64,000 bases of DNA from VRUE01 sp963703895 (GCA_963703895.1 CAVPFX010000003.1:124001-188000); one strand, 5' to 3'; counted from the stretch's first letter, positions 1-7,314 are shown. Program-made: numbers and translations. Notes: generated from the letters alone by a model not told the origin.

Positions 1-142
1 CAACGCCGAGACCGGCGGCACCGGCAGCGCCGAGCTTTCCGAATTTGGAGGTGAGCGGGCCGAGGTAGGCCGCTACCTGCTTGTTGAGGGACGAAAAATC
101 GCCCCGGAAATCGACGAACGCGGTACCGGCCGATGCCTCCAC
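1..142 (-). CDS. Phage tail tape measure protein, N-terminal fragment
   Basis: Only the first 47 codons are in the window; the gene continues past position 1. A GTG start at 140-142 follows a strong AGGAGGT Shine-Dalgarno about seven bases upstream, just after the stop codon of the tail-assembly chaperone. The encoded start, VEASAGTAFVDFRGDF, then a stretch rich in Gly and Ala, resembles tape measure N-termini. The main argument is position: in siphoviruses the tape measure directly follows the frameshifted chaperone pair. The protein would set tail length and occupy the tail lumen. The call rests on synteny and a short fragment, so it is good but not proven. Confidence 0.7.
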   Translation of the reverse strand, partial: MEASAGTAFVDFRGDFSSLNKQVAAYLGPLTSKFGKLGAAGAAGLGV

Positions 143-155
143 CCAGCTCACCTCC

Positions 156-572
156 TTAGATCGGTTTGAAGAAGCTCAAGATCTCCGCGGTGTTTGTCTC
201 GGGGACCTCGTCCTTCTGGTTCTCTTTGGCTTTGGGTTCGGGCCGGTCGGGATGCTCGAACCGTTCGGGCTGGCCGAGGATCTCGTCCCCAGGCCATTTC
301 CCGCTGTAAATCATCAGCAGCACCCCGGCGATCATCCGACCCCACTGATCCCCGTTTTCGAGCTGGGCCGCGAGCAACTCGTGCTCTTGTGTCCAGCTCG
401 AGGTGTCCTCTCGCCATGTCGCGGCCTCCTGCGGGAGACCCCTGACGAGCGCCCCTAGACGCCTGGGGCTTTCCTCCGCGACCGTCCAGACGTCGAGGTG
501 GTAGTAACGCTGGAAGTCGGCCTCGAGCAGATCCCCCTTCTCATGGAGGAGCCCACCGAGGCCAACTATTCC
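156..572 (-). CDS. Tail assembly chaperone, frameshift extension (gpT-like part of gpG-T)
   Basis: This frame is open from the end of the upstream chaperone gene to a TAA at 156-158 and lacks a convincing start or Shine-Dalgarno of its own. It encodes about 138 residues, including KGDLLEADFQRYYHLDV near its beginning and PRRLGALVRGLPQEAATW, typical of tail assembly chaperone C-terminal parts. It is reached by a -1 slip at the run of five G (571-575 on the plus strand, C), where GGG at 574-572 can be re-read so that translation continues with GGA at 572-570 instead of reaching the TAG at 566-568. The fusion would be about 248 residues and would help assemble the tail around the tape measure. 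The frame and context are seen; the frameshift itself is inferred. Confidence 0.75.
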   Translation of the reverse strand, partial: GIVGLGGLLHEKGDLLEADFQRYYHLDVWTVAEESPRRLGALVRGLPQEAATWREDTSSWTQEHELLAAQLENGDQWGRMIAGVLLMIYSGKWPGDEILGQPERFEHPDRPEPKAKENQKDEVPETNTAEILSFFKPI

Positions 573-904
573 CCCGTGCCCACCCCGTACTTCTTGAGGA
601 TCTTGCGGACGAGCTCGAAGACATCATCGGGCTCGGCGTCACCCTGCTCAACGGCGTTACGCAGCTTGACGAACTGCGCCGGCCCGACCAGGGAGCGAAG
701 CATCCTGAAGACCGGAGCCGGATCGCTGCCTTCGGCCTCGATGTCGATGAAGTCGAAGAGGATCGCCTTGGGCATCTTGTCCGGCAGGTCGAACTTGACG
801 CCCTTCCAAGTGATCGTCTTCCCGACTTTGCGGTCTGCACGGACGGCGGCGGCTTTGGAAGCCGCCGCCTTTTTCCGCCGTGCAGGTTTGCGGGCCCCGC
901 TCAC
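566..904 (-). CDS. Tail assembly chaperone (gpG-like)
   Basis: A 112-residue protein with a basic, Ala/Lys-rich N-terminus (MSGARKPARRKKAAASKAAA) and a compact alpha/beta body containing FDLPDKMPKAILFDFIDIEA and a final helix FELVRKILKKYGVGTGE. Size, position between tail tube and tape measure, and the slippery G run at its 3' end match the first frame of siphovirus tail assembly chaperones. The ATG overlaps the tail tube stop as ATGA (901-904), implying translational coupling. The short product is expected in excess over the frameshifted form. Sequence identity to known chaperones was not tested, so the name rests on features and synteny. Confidence 0.8.
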   Translation of the reverse strand: MSGARKPARRKKAAASKAAAVRADRKVGKTITWKGVKFDLPDKMPKAILFDFIDIEAEGSDPAPVFRMLRSLVGPAQFVKLRNAVEQGDAEPDDVFELVRKILKKYGVGTGE

Positions 905-1473
905 GAACCGGCCGGGTTGAAGGCCGGGTCGTTGGTGACGAAGGAGACGCCGAGGGCATCGCCTTCACCGGCCAGGGCCTTGTACCCGATCGGGAGCTGC
1001 GCGAGGTCGGACCTTTTCAGGTTCACCTCGACCTGCTCCGTCACGTTGCCGCGCTCGAAAGCGAGCTGGTAGTCGAACCCCTTGTCGCTCCAGCGGATGA
1101 CGGAGACCCGCTCGTCGAGGGAGTCGTCGCCGCCGGGGAATTCGTACTTGAAGACGCCCGGTTTCACTTCGACGACCTCGCCGCCACCGAACGCGAAGGT
1201 GAAGTTGTCGGCGTTCCACTGCTCGAGAGAAGCAGACGCCATCACCTCTTCGTCGGTGCTTTCGCGGCGGACAGCGGACTTCTTCTGCCAGGACTTGAAC
1301 TCCTGCACCGTGATCCCGCGACTGAATTTGATCCCGTCCTCTGAGATCAAGCCCAGCCCCACGAACGCTTTGTCAAGCGCCCCGGTCGGGGTGTCGGGAA
1401 TCGCCGTCCCTACTGGGGCGACGGACCATTCACCATGGCTCGCGACAACGAGCTCTTTCACGTCTTGCGACAT
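901..1473 (-). CDS. Major tail tube protein
   Basis: A 190-residue protein starting MSQDVKELVVASHGEW, with a beta-rich middle (TFAFGGGEVVEVKPGVFKYE) and a C-terminal part in which the whole chain is repeatedly described by strand-forming VSVIRWSDKGFDYQLAFERG and QVEVNLKRSDLAQLPIGYKA. Length, fold character and position just upstream of the tail chaperones fit the tail tube protein of siphophages. It would polymerise around the tape measure into the tail tube. The start has a very strong Shine-Dalgarno (AAAGGAGG at about 1480-1487) preceded immediately by a small hairpin (1488-1501), consistent with high expression. No collagen-like or Ig-like extra domain is visible. Confidence 0.8.
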   Translation of the reverse strand: MSQDVKELVVASHGEWSVAPVGTAIPDTPTGALDKAFVGLGLISEDGIKFSRGITVQEFKSWQKKSAVRRESTDEEVMASASLEQWNADNFTFAFGGGEVVEVKPGVFKYEFPGGDDSLDERVSVIRWSDKGFDYQLAFERGNVTEQVEVNLKRSDLAQLPIGYKALAGEGDALGVSFVTNDPAFNPAGS

Positions 1474-1487
1474 GAATGTCCTCCTTT

Positions 1488-1501
1488 CGCCCTGAAGGGC
1501 G
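1488..1501 (-). promoter_or_regulatory. Hairpin directly upstream of the tail tube ribosome binding site
   Basis: On the minus strand CGCCC, a four-base TTCA loop, then GGGCG form a short GC-rich stem that ends one or two bases before the AAAGGAGG Shine-Dalgarno of the tail tube gene. There is no U-tract after it, so it is more likely an mRNA 5' stabiliser or processing site than a terminator. A similar arrangement precedes the scaffold gene. Confidence 0.4.
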
Positions 1502-1524
1502 GTTGTTTTACTTCCCGAGAGCGG

Positions 1525-1821
1525 CTAGGTGCCGCTCTCGTCGAGTCGGAGCCCTGCGGCTCTGACGCCGGTTCTGAGAGGTGCGTAAGGGGGGTTGTTG
1601 GCGCTTCCCCACTCGTCGAGGTGGGCGCCGTGGTCGGTGTTCACGAGCCGCGGCGTCTCGCCGCTGTCGTCGACCTCGATCGGCTGAGCGTCTTTGCGCC
1701 GCATGAGCTGGTGGGCGCGCACATGCTTCGCGGCGTCCTCGGCGGCATCGACCAGCGCGTCCTTCGTCTCGTCCTGCTCTTCGAGTTCCTCGACGAACCG
1801 GGAGTTGGCCTTGAAGAGCAT
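1525..1821 (-). CDS. HK97 gp10-like tail-completion/neck protein
   Basis: A 98-residue protein with an N-terminal helix (FVEELEEQDETKDALVDAAE) followed by NTDHGAHLDEWGSANNPPYA and a C-terminal RTGVRAAGLRL. The conserved pattern of a long helix, a histidine-containing turn, then an aromatic Gly/Pro segment placing the residues near a charged C-terminus is typical of the HK97 gp10 family, which joins head and tail. It begins at the stop of the next protein (1821), so it is coupled in the same operon. Name is from motif resemblance and position. Confidence 0.7.
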   Translation of the reverse strand: MLFKANSRFVEELEEQDETKDALVDAAEDAAKHVRAHQLMRRKDAQPIEVDDSGETPRLVNTDHGAHLDEWGSANNPPYAPLRTGVRAAGLRLDESGT

Positions 1822-2240
1822 CAGGCGTGCGCCCAGATGGTCACCGTGACGATGTAACGGTCGATCGTCTCGTCGAGGTCGGTGTCGGGTAGCGGCCGAG
1901 AGCCGTGGACCTTGGCGCCCGTCACAACCGCGCCTTCATGGGCGACGGCGGCGATGTCACCGAAGGAGGACCGCACGGCGCGGGCGAGACTGCCGGCGAG
2001 GATCTGGCCCCCATCCTTGCCCGCGAAGCAGTCGACCTGGAAGTAGGAGGCAATCAGGTAGTCGGCCGTCGACCCTGGGACAGGCGGATCGTCGAGCAGG
2101 CTGACCCGGACCCAGGGTTTGTCGAGGGTGCGCGGCGTCTTGGTCCCAATCCGATCAGCGACGATCGCTTCGATGGGACTGCGGCCAGTCAGGAAGTCGA
2201 CGACGACCTTCTCCATGAAGGGGATCTCGGGCGTGCTCAT
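1821..2240 (-). CDS. Tail terminator/minor tail protein
   Basis: A 139-residue protein (start MSTPEIPFMEKVVVDFLTG) with central YLIASYFQVDCFAGKDGGQ and C-terminal ETIDRYIVTVTIWAHA. The alternating strand pattern and the final beta strand ending in a hydrophobic-His-Ala terminus fit the small alpha/beta tail-terminator proteins found between neck genes and the tail tube. It would cap the growing tail tube and connect it to the neck. Its stop and start overlap neighbours by a few bases on both sides (1821 and 2237-2240), as expected for a compact morphogenesis operon. Assignment is mainly by size and gene order. Confidence 0.6.
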   Translation of the reverse strand: MSTPEIPFMEKVVVDFLTGRSPIEAIVADRIGTKTPRTLDKPWVRVSLLDDPPVPGSTADYLIASYFQVDCFAGKDGGQILAGSLARAVRSSFGDIAAVAHEGAVVTGAKVHGSRPLPDTDLDETIDRYIVTVTIWAHA

Positions 2241-2593
2241 GTGCCTTCCTCTTCGTCGGGCGCCGAGACGAGGCAGGCGCGGGCTTCAATCTGGGCGAAC
2301 TGCTGGGTGCGCGGGTTGCGCTGGCGGGTCGGACGGCCTTCGAGCTTGAAGCGGCCCTCGTCGGGAACGGTCACTTCGTCACCGCTGCCAACTTCCTCGC
2401 CAGGCAAGAAATAGAGCCGGTAGCGCGTGTCGCTGACGCTCTGGGCGTTCTCCTCGCTCTCGATCTCCTGCAGCTCGCAGACGGTCTCGATCTCGGTCGG
2501 CTCGGTGGTCTCGTTGCCGAGCGCGTCGCGCTCGTCCGAGTTGACGTTGCGGTGGATCGTGCAGGGGCGGTTAATGAGCTGTTGCAGCGGCAT
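2237..2593 (-). CDS. Head closure / head-tail adaptor protein
   Basis: A 118-residue protein starting MPLQQLINRPCTIHRN, with RYRLYFLPGEEVGSGDEV and FKLEGRPTRQRNPRTQQF. The small beta-barrel pattern, in which an early strand (PCTIHR) is followed by a loop region and by a strand describing a value (RLYFLP) then GDEV, is common in head closure proteins of the SPP1 gp16 / phage head-tail adaptor group. It lies immediately after the glycosyltransferase cassette and before the tail terminator. The overlap with the upstream glycosyltransferase gene (2571-2593) is 23 bases. Function is inferred from fold-like pattern and position. Confidence 0.65.
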   Translation of the reverse strand: MPLQQLINRPCTIHRNVNSDERDALGNETTEPTEIETVCELQEIESEENAQSVSDTRYRLYFLPGEEVGSGDEVTVPDEGRFKLEGRPTRQRNPRTQQFAQIEARACLVSAPDEEEGT

Positions 2594-3263
2594 GGGGCTC
2601 CTCGAGGAGGGCGCGCATTGCGCCAGGGTCGTCGCGTACTTCGGCGTAGCGGCAGCGCAATCGCCAGGAGGCCTTGGAGCCGCGGCGGCGGGTCCAGCGC
2701 TCCTGGGAGGGATGCCAGAGGTGGATCAGGTCGGCCTCGCCGCGCCAGCCCTCCCCGGCGAGTGCATGGAGGGCGATGGCGTGGCATTCGTCCTCCTGCC
2801 CCCAGCCAACGAACCGCTCGTCGATCGGCACCTCCTGAAGCGTCTCCCTGCGGGCGACAAGGGCGCCGCCGCCCATGACGCCCGTGTAGGGGTCCTCGTC
2901 GTCGTCGAGGGGCTGCCCGCGCCAGCTCGCGCCGGCCAGCACCGCGGCGGTGCCGTCCTCGGAGAGCCGGTTGACGAGCGCGTGGGGCATCGCCCACGGC
3001 GCCCCGCCGCGGACGGCGTCGACCGCCTCGACCAGGCCCTCGGGCCATACATCGGCGTCGGCCAAGACGACGATCTCCGCGTCGATGGCGGCCACCGCGG
3101 GGTTCACCACGGCGCCCTTGCACCACTCACCGGCAGAGTTGCCGGTCGCCTCGACCAGCTCCCAGCCCGGATGCTCGGCGCCGTAGCGCGCTTGCACCCA
3201 AGCCCAAGCCTTCTTCCGGTGTCGGCACTTGCCCCCGTAGGGGACGACTACGGCGACGGACAC
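2571..3263 (-). CDS. Phage-encoded glycosyltransferase (GT-A type, with C-terminal WGxED-like motif)
   Basis: A 230-residue enzyme. The N-terminus (MSVAVVVPYGGKCRHR) is the nucleotide-sugar binding strand-loop of GT-A enzymes. EIVVLADADVW at about residues 63-73 carries the metal-binding DxD, and FVGWGQEDECHAIALH at about 150-165 resembles the acceptor-side WGxED motif of the galactosyltransferase C-terminal family. It is the last of five successive glycosyltransferase genes lying inside the head-tail gene block. Probable substrates are virion proteins or the host surface; neither can be read from sequence. The start overlaps the end of the preceding enzyme by 16 bases. Confidence 0.8.
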   Translation of the reverse strand: MSVAVVVPYGGKCRHRKKAWAWVQARYGAEHPGWELVEATGNSAGEWCKGAVVNPAVAAIDAEIVVLADADVWPEGLVEAVDAVRGGAPWAMPHALVNRLSEDGTAAVLAGASWRGQPLDDDEDPYTGVMGGGALVARRETLQEVPIDERFVGWGQEDECHAIALHALAGEGWRGEADLIHLWHPSQERWTRRRGSKASWRLRCRYAEVRDDPGAMRALLEEPHAAATAH

Positions 3264-4003
3264 GGCGACAGGATCAGCTCGGGGTCGCTGGTCGGGTCGT
3301 CGATGAGGAAGTGCTGGCGGAACCAGGCTTCGACCGCCTCGGGGCCCTCGCGCTCGAGCAGCTCGCCGTACTCGCGCCAGTGCTGCCCGGTACTGCGTGG
3401 GAGATCGGTGGCTTCGTACGCCGCGGCGCCGTTGCGGACCTTCGACAGGAACTGCTCGGCCGAGCGGTAAGGGAAGTGGTGGACCTCAAGCAGACCGTGG
3501 ACGATCTCGGTCGGCCAGTGCGCGCCGTGGTTGCCCTGCTCGATCGTCACCGGCAGCGCAGCGCGACAGGCGACCTTGGGCAACCCAAGCGCCTCGCGCC
3601 GGCGCCAGCGAAGGCGCTCCAGCGGCGGAAGGTCGGGGTCGTCGTCGGCCGCGGCGACGTAGTTGAGGATCGGCGCGGCGGCGACCGCCAGCGTCGGCGC
3701 CTGGTCGGCGAGCACATCAGCGACGCGCCCCTGCGGCGAGTGCCAAACCTCGTCGGCGTCGAAGGGGACCACGAAGCTCGCGCCCTGCCGCGCAGCCTCG
3801 GCAGCCAGGGCGCTCATCTTCTGCGACTGGTAGTAGCCCACCTCGGGGTCGTCGCGAACCTGCAGAGGATGGCTCGCGGCCAGCTCGTCAAGGATCTCGC
3901 GGGTGCCGTCCGTCGAGCCGTTGTCGGCGACGATCACGGCGTCGACTTGGCCGAGCATCCGCAGCATCGTCCCTTCGACGACATCGCCCTCGTCCTTGAC
4001 CAT
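3248..4003 (-). CDS. Glycosyltransferase family 2 protein (prophage cassette)
   Basis: About 251 residues. VADNGSTDGTREILDELAA near the N-terminus is the classical GT2 nucleotide-binding segment, and FVVPFDADEVW carries the DxD metal site. A mid-region FPYRSAEQFLSKVRNG followed by a segment rich in aromatic residues fits the acceptor domain of lipopolysaccharide-type GT2 proteins. The start is uncertain: ATG at 4001-4003 (MVKDEGDVVEG) is used here, but family members usually have eight or nine more residues matching the in-frame upstream TECKTFAVT, for which only an ATA or distant TTG codon is available near the Shine-Dalgarno-like AGGAGAGG. The frame overlaps its neighbours on both sides. 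Confidence 0.8.
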   Translation of the reverse strand: MVKDEGDVVEGTMLRMLGQVDAVIVADNGSTDGTREILDELAASHPLQVRDDPEVGYYQSQKMSALAAEAARQGASFVVPFDADEVWHSPQGRVADVLADQAPTLAVAAAPILNYVAAADDDPDLPPLERLRWRRREALGLPKVACRAALPVTIEQGNHGAHWPTEIVHGLLEVHHFPYRSAEQFLSKVRNGAAAYEATDLPRSTGQHWREYGELLEREGPEAVEAWFRQHFLIDDPTSDPELILSPCPSP

Positions 4004-4025
4004 CGTGACCGCGAAGGTCTTGCAC

Positions 4026-4634
4026 TCAGTAGCTATGGCCGATCCTCTCCTCTCCAATGTGTTGCACCATGGGCGGGTCGAACTTCGCTCCCCAGAAGGC
4101 GAAGCGGCACTCCTCGTCCTCGAGCAAGCGGTGGGTGAAGACGCCCTCGGAACGCTCAACCTGCGGCCAGCCGTGGTGACAGAGCGCAGACGGGTACAGG
4201 CAAGGGTTGGTCGAGAAGCAGAGGCGGTGGGTAGTGAAGATGTCGCCCTTCTCGACGACCTGCGTGTAGGGCTCGGGGTTCGCCTCGACGATGCCGCCGG
4301 CAGCCTTCTCCGTGTCGTTCCACGGTTGGCGCTTGAGGCATATCTGCGCGAGCTTCGGGTGGCGCCTCAGCACGGCGGCCATGCGATCGAGGGGCACCGG
4401 GCGCTCGAAGGTGAAATCGGCCTCCAGGTGGAAGATCCAATCGGCGCGGGTCTCCAGGGCCTGCCGCCAGCCCTCTTGGATCGCGCCCGCGAAGCCGAGC
4501 TTGTGGTCGGCGTCGTTGATCTCGACCGCGTGCTTGAACTCCGGCAGCATCTCCTTGGCCGAGGCGATCGTGCGCTCGCGGTACTCGTCGCGGCCGTCGC
4601 CGATCAGGAGGAGGCAGACGTTCATGCTCCTCAC
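4026..4634 (-). CDS. Glycosyltransferase-like protein (prophage cassette)
   Basis: A 202-residue protein starting MRSMNVCLLLIGDGRDEYRE. The motif DWIFHLEADFTFERP (about residues 65-79) occupies the place of the GT-A DxD site but reads EAD, so metal binding is plausible yet not certain. The rest describes a compact GT2-like fold (AAVLRRHPKLAQICLKRQPW, LCFSTNPCLYP). It is the third of five adjacent genes of this type, with its start overlapping the end of the next gene by four bases (4631-4634). It could act on the same acceptor as its neighbours or be a divergent partner subunit. Substrate unknown. Confidence 0.7.
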   Translation of the reverse strand: MRSMNVCLLLIGDGRDEYRERTIASAKEMLPEFKHAVEINDADHKLGFAGAIQEGWRQALETRADWIFHLEADFTFERPVPLDRMAAVLRRHPKLAQICLKRQPWNDTEKAAGGIVEANPEPYTQVVEKGDIFTTHRLCFSTNPCLYPSALCHHGWPQVERSEGVFTHRLLEDEECRFAFWGAKFDPPMVQHIGEERIGHSY

Positions 4635-5257
4635 GCCGCTGCCCTCGTAGGCCCGAGGTTCGCCGCGACGATTTCATGGTGGACGCGGTCCTTGTCGGCC
4701 ATCGCCGGGTCGCGGTTGCGGCTGTCGCGGCGCCAGTGGGCGAGATAGACCGCCGCCGGCAACGCCTCGATCGAGGCGCCAGTCAGCCAGCACCGCTGGA
4801 AGAAGCACCAATCCTCGTACACCGGCCACTCGCGGAAGCCGCCCACCTCGCGGGCCAGCTCGGCGCGAACGGCGGTGCCGATCACGAGCCAGTTGCCGTC
4901 GCACAGACAGGCGGCGGTGCAGGCGTGAGTGTGCCCGGCCACCTTCGGCACGTAGGGCTCGCGGGGCGCGCCGTGCCTCACGTAGCTGACTGCCGGCGCG
5001 CGAAGGTCGGCGCTGCCTGTCGCCAGCTCGGCGATGTAGCCGGGGCTGAGCTCGTCGTCGGCGTCGAGGAAGACAACCCAGTCGGTTTTGACCAGGGCGA
5101 GGGCCTCGTTGCGCGCCTGCGCGAGCGTGCTGCCGTGGCGGTGGATCACCGAGACGCCTTGGGCCTCGGCCGAGGGGATCGCCCGCTCGCTGGCGAGCTT
5201 CACCCACTCGCTGCCGCCGAAGGTGCCGACGCAGATCGTGAAGTCCTCTACCGCCAC
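4631..5257 (-). CDS. Glycosyltransferase family 2 protein (prophage cassette)
   Basis: A 208-residue enzyme. ICVGTFGGSEWVKLASERA opens the GT-A fold, ARNEALALVKTDWVVFLDAD contains the hallmark residues preceding the metal site, and DADDELSPGYIAEL (about residues 70-83) is the extended DxDD motif. EWPVYEDWCFFQRCW (about 140-155) matches the ED catalytic-base region of GT2 enzymes. All key sites are present, so this looks active. It overlaps both neighbours by four to ten bases, showing the cassette is translated as a unit with the structural genes. Donor and acceptor are unknown. Confidence 0.85.
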   Translation of the reverse strand: MAVEDFTICVGTFGGSEWVKLASERAIPSAEAQGVSVIHRHGSTLAQARNEALALVKTDWVVFLDADDELSPGYIAELATGSADLRAPAVSYVRHGAPREPYVPKVAGHTHACTAACLCDGNWLVIGTAVRAELAREVGGFREWPVYEDWCFFQRCWLTGASIEALPAAVYLAHWRRDSRNRDPAMADKDRVHHEIVAANLGPTRAAA

Positions 5258-5895
5258 AGTTGGCCCCGTTCGGTGAAGAGACGGCGATCCGCGCGCATCC
5301 GTTCGCGGCCCTTCGCGTAGGTGGCGTCGTCCTCGGCCCGCCCCGACATCGGGTGCAGATGCAGCACCTCGGCGTCGGGTGCGTAGGCGTACACGCCGCG
5401 CTTGCGCGCCGTGGCGAGCAGCTCGTCGTCGCAGTACCAGTGGTGGTAGCCCTCGAAGAAGGGACCGCGGGAGCCGTCGATCGCGGGCTGCTCGGCGTAC
5501 TCGCGGGCGATCAGGAAGTGAGTTGCGTGGTTGCGGCTGCGCTCGATCAGGTCGTTGACGCCGACCACCTGGGCGCCGTGGACCATCGCGGCCATCGCCG
5601 CCTCGAGCCAGCCCGCCTGCGGCTCCAGGTCGTCGGCCGCGGTGAAGATGTAGGGCTCGTCGGTGAGCCCGATGCCGGAGTTGATCTTGGCGGCGTAGTT
5701 GCCGCCGCTCGTGTCGAGTTCAACCCGCACGCCGGTCCTGCTCAGCTCACGGCCGATCGCCTCGTGCTCGGGCCGGTCGTAGTCGTCGGCCAGAAAGAGG
5801 ACGCGGACGCCCGGCGTCGTCGCCTCGATCGCGTCGAGGAGCGGCGCTACCCGGTGAGGGCGAGCGAGGACGGGGACGAGGATCGCGAGGTTCAA
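5248..5895 (-). CDS. Glycosyltransferase family 2 protein (prophage cassette)
   Basis: A 215-residue enzyme starting MNLAILVPVLARPHRVAPLL, a typical GT2 N-terminus. EPYIFTAADDLEPQAGWLEA places an ADD variant of the metal-binding site near residues 80-90. A later FEGYHHWYCDDELLATARKR resembles the catalytic DE region, and DAEVLHLHPM follows it as in family 2 enzymes. It is the first glycosyltransferase translated, its start overlapping the stop of the head-tail connector by four bases (5892-5895). The cassette therefore sits downstream of, and coupled to, an essential structural gene rather than in a separate lysogenic-conversion unit. Confidence 0.8.
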   Translation of the reverse strand: MNLAILVPVLARPHRVAPLLDAIEATTPGVRVLFLADDYDRPEHEAIGRELSRTGVRVELDTSGGNYAAKINSGIGLTDEPYIFTAADDLEPQAGWLEAAMAAMVHGAQVVGVNDLIERSRNHATHFLIAREYAEQPAIDGSRGPFFEGYHHWYCDDELLATARKRGVYAYAPDAEVLHLHPMSGRAEDDATYAKGRERMRADRRLFTERGQLWR

Positions 5896-6329
5896 GGGGC
5901 TTCCTCGTCGGGATCGCGGCCCTCGCGAACGTTGATGAGGCGGTCGATGGTCGAGCCCACCGTGCTCGACGCGCTCTTGGGGCTGTACACGGCGCGCTTG
6001 ACCAGGCGTTCCTCGGCGCCGGTCAGTTCAAGGCCTCCGCCCTCGGAGGGCTTGCGGTGCGTCTGGGAGTAAGTGTGTGTGCCGAGCGTCTCGGACTCGC
6101 TGGAGATCCCGGTCGGGTTGGCGAGGACGGTGATCGCCCGCTCGACGCAGAGCGCGCGCAGGACCGGCGAAACAGGATCGAGTTCTTCGACCCATTCCAC
6201 CTTCTGATCGAGGGCGTCGGCGATGAGCGCAGTCACCGTCTCGATCGTCTGCTCGGCCGATTCCTTCTCGGCCTCGCTCAGCTCGCGACAGAGACGCTTT
6301 TCGACATCGGCTGAAGTTGCAAGCGGCAC
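5892..6329 (-). CDS. Head-tail connector protein (Gp19/Gp15/Gp42-like)
   Basis: About 145 residues. The GTG start at 6327-6329 follows GGAGGG by about seven bases; longer readings of the frame upstream have unlikely composition. The protein begins VPLATSADVEKRLCRELSEA and continues with ETVTALIADALDQKVEW, SPVLRALCVERAITVLANP and LELTGAEERLVKRAVY. This all-helical pattern, with a conserved arrangement of a first helix pair, a helix containing V-x-A-L-C-V-E-R-A and a TG-containing tail, is that of the Gp19/Gp15/Gp42 connector family, which docks on the portal. Position immediately after the capsid gene supports it. Confidence 0.75.
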   Translation of the reverse strand: MPLATSADVEKRLCRELSEAEKESAEQTIETVTALIADALDQKVEWVEELDPVSPVLRALCVERAITVLANPTGISSESETLGTHTYSQTHRKPSEGGGLELTGAEERLVKRAVYSPKSASSTVGSTIDRLINVREGRDPDEEAP

Positions 6330-6352
6330 GGGTAGTCCCTCCGCACGCAGCA

Positions 6353-6382
6353 AGCGGGGGCCACCATTCGGCGACCCCCGCT
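6353..6382 (-). terminator. GC-rich hairpin after the major capsid gene
   Basis: AGCGGGGG at 6353-6360 pairs perfectly with CCCCCGCT at 6375-6382 around a 14-base loop. It lies 15 bases beyond the capsid stop and before the Shine-Dalgarno of the connector gene. No U-tract follows on the minus strand, so partial termination or protection of the capsid mRNA 3' end is more likely than full termination. Confidence 0.5.
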
Positions 6383-6396
6383 GTGCTGGGTGTTGG

Positions 6397-7314
6397 TTAC
6401 GAGCCCTGCCCGAAGTCCAGCTCGACGGCGCCCTGGGGCCGGACGGCCTTGGTGCCGAAAAGCAGGTCGACCGAGCAAACATCGGTCTTCTTGTTGATGT
6501 CGTAGGCCTTGACCACGCGGAGCCCGAGCCCCTTGTAGTTCTGGACCGACACCTGGGAGGACGCAATCCCTTCGGGTGCGTCCAGGGTGCGGGTCACGGC
6601 CGCGACCGCGGAGCGGTGGAACGCGACGCCGTCTGCGCCGCCCCGATCGCCGGGGCCCTCGCCGAACGACTGCGTTTCGTAGCCGTCCATGCCGGACAGC
6701 CGACCGACCGAGCCCTCTTTCAGGGCCTGAGTCGAACCGGACGTGTTGGCCTGGAGGACGACCGAGTCCCCGGTGATGGCCTCGACGGCCTCCGGCGACT
6801 CGACGTGGAACCGATCGCTCTGCGGCATCTTTTTCCGAGACAGGACCCGACGCGCTGCGCGGAACGCTTTGTGGCGCTCGCCAGCGTTGGTGCCGGTGCC
6901 GGTGACGACTCCTCCGCCGCCGCCGGCATTCGCAGCCGCGACGAGCGCGTTTGCGAGCCGACCGTCGATCTCCTGGGAGAACGCCTCCAGTGCCGGGTTG
7001 AGCAGACGTTCCTCGAAGCGGTCCAGCTCGAGGGTCGCAACCTCTGCGTCGACACCGAAGGAGACGTCGAGGAGCTTGTCCAGTTCAACCGTGAACGAGC
7101 CCTCTTCGCCGTTCTGCACGATGATCCCGTTTTTACGGTCGAACTCGTTGACCGTGAACGTCGCGGGAGTGCGGACGGTGATCGTGTCGCCCTGCTTGCC
7201 CTTGAAGTCGTTCTCGTAGTCACGATTGACCAGGGGCAAGAGAACGGTCGTGTTGTACAGCGTCGCGAGTGCCGACCCCGCAATTACTTTCGGCGTTATG
7301 AGTGTAGGAGCCAT
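6397..7314 (-). CDS. Major capsid protein (P22 coat-like family)
   Basis: A 305-residue protein starting MAPTLITPKVIAGSALATLY. Early segments LVNRDYENDFKGKQGDTITV and TFTVNEFDRKNGIIVQN, then FGVDAEVATLELDRFEERL, match the N-terminal arm and long region of P22 gp5-like coat proteins, in which the protein is described as binding to a gel-like scaffold-built shell. The C-terminal half has PQSDRFHVESPEAVEAITG and LGLRVVKAYDINKKTDVCS typical of the HK97-fold A domain. It is preceded by the scaffold gene and followed by the connector. The AGGAAGGAG Shine-Dalgarno upstream is strong. Family level is inferred; capsid identity is well supported by order. Confidence 0.85.
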   Translation of the reverse strand: MAPTLITPKVIAGSALATLYNTTVLLPLVNRDYENDFKGKQGDTITVRTPATFTVNEFDRKNGIIVQNGEEGSFTVELDKLLDVSFGVDAEVATLELDRFEERLLNPALEAFSQEIDGRLANALVAAANAGGGGGVVTGTGTNAGERHKAFRAARRVLSRKKMPQSDRFHVESPEAVEAITGDSVVLQANTSGSTQALKEGSVGRLSGMDGYETQSFGEGPGDRGGADGVAFHRSAVAAVTRTLDAPEGIASSQVSVQNYKGLGLRVVKAYDINKKTDVCSVDLLFGTKAVRPQGAVELDFGQGS

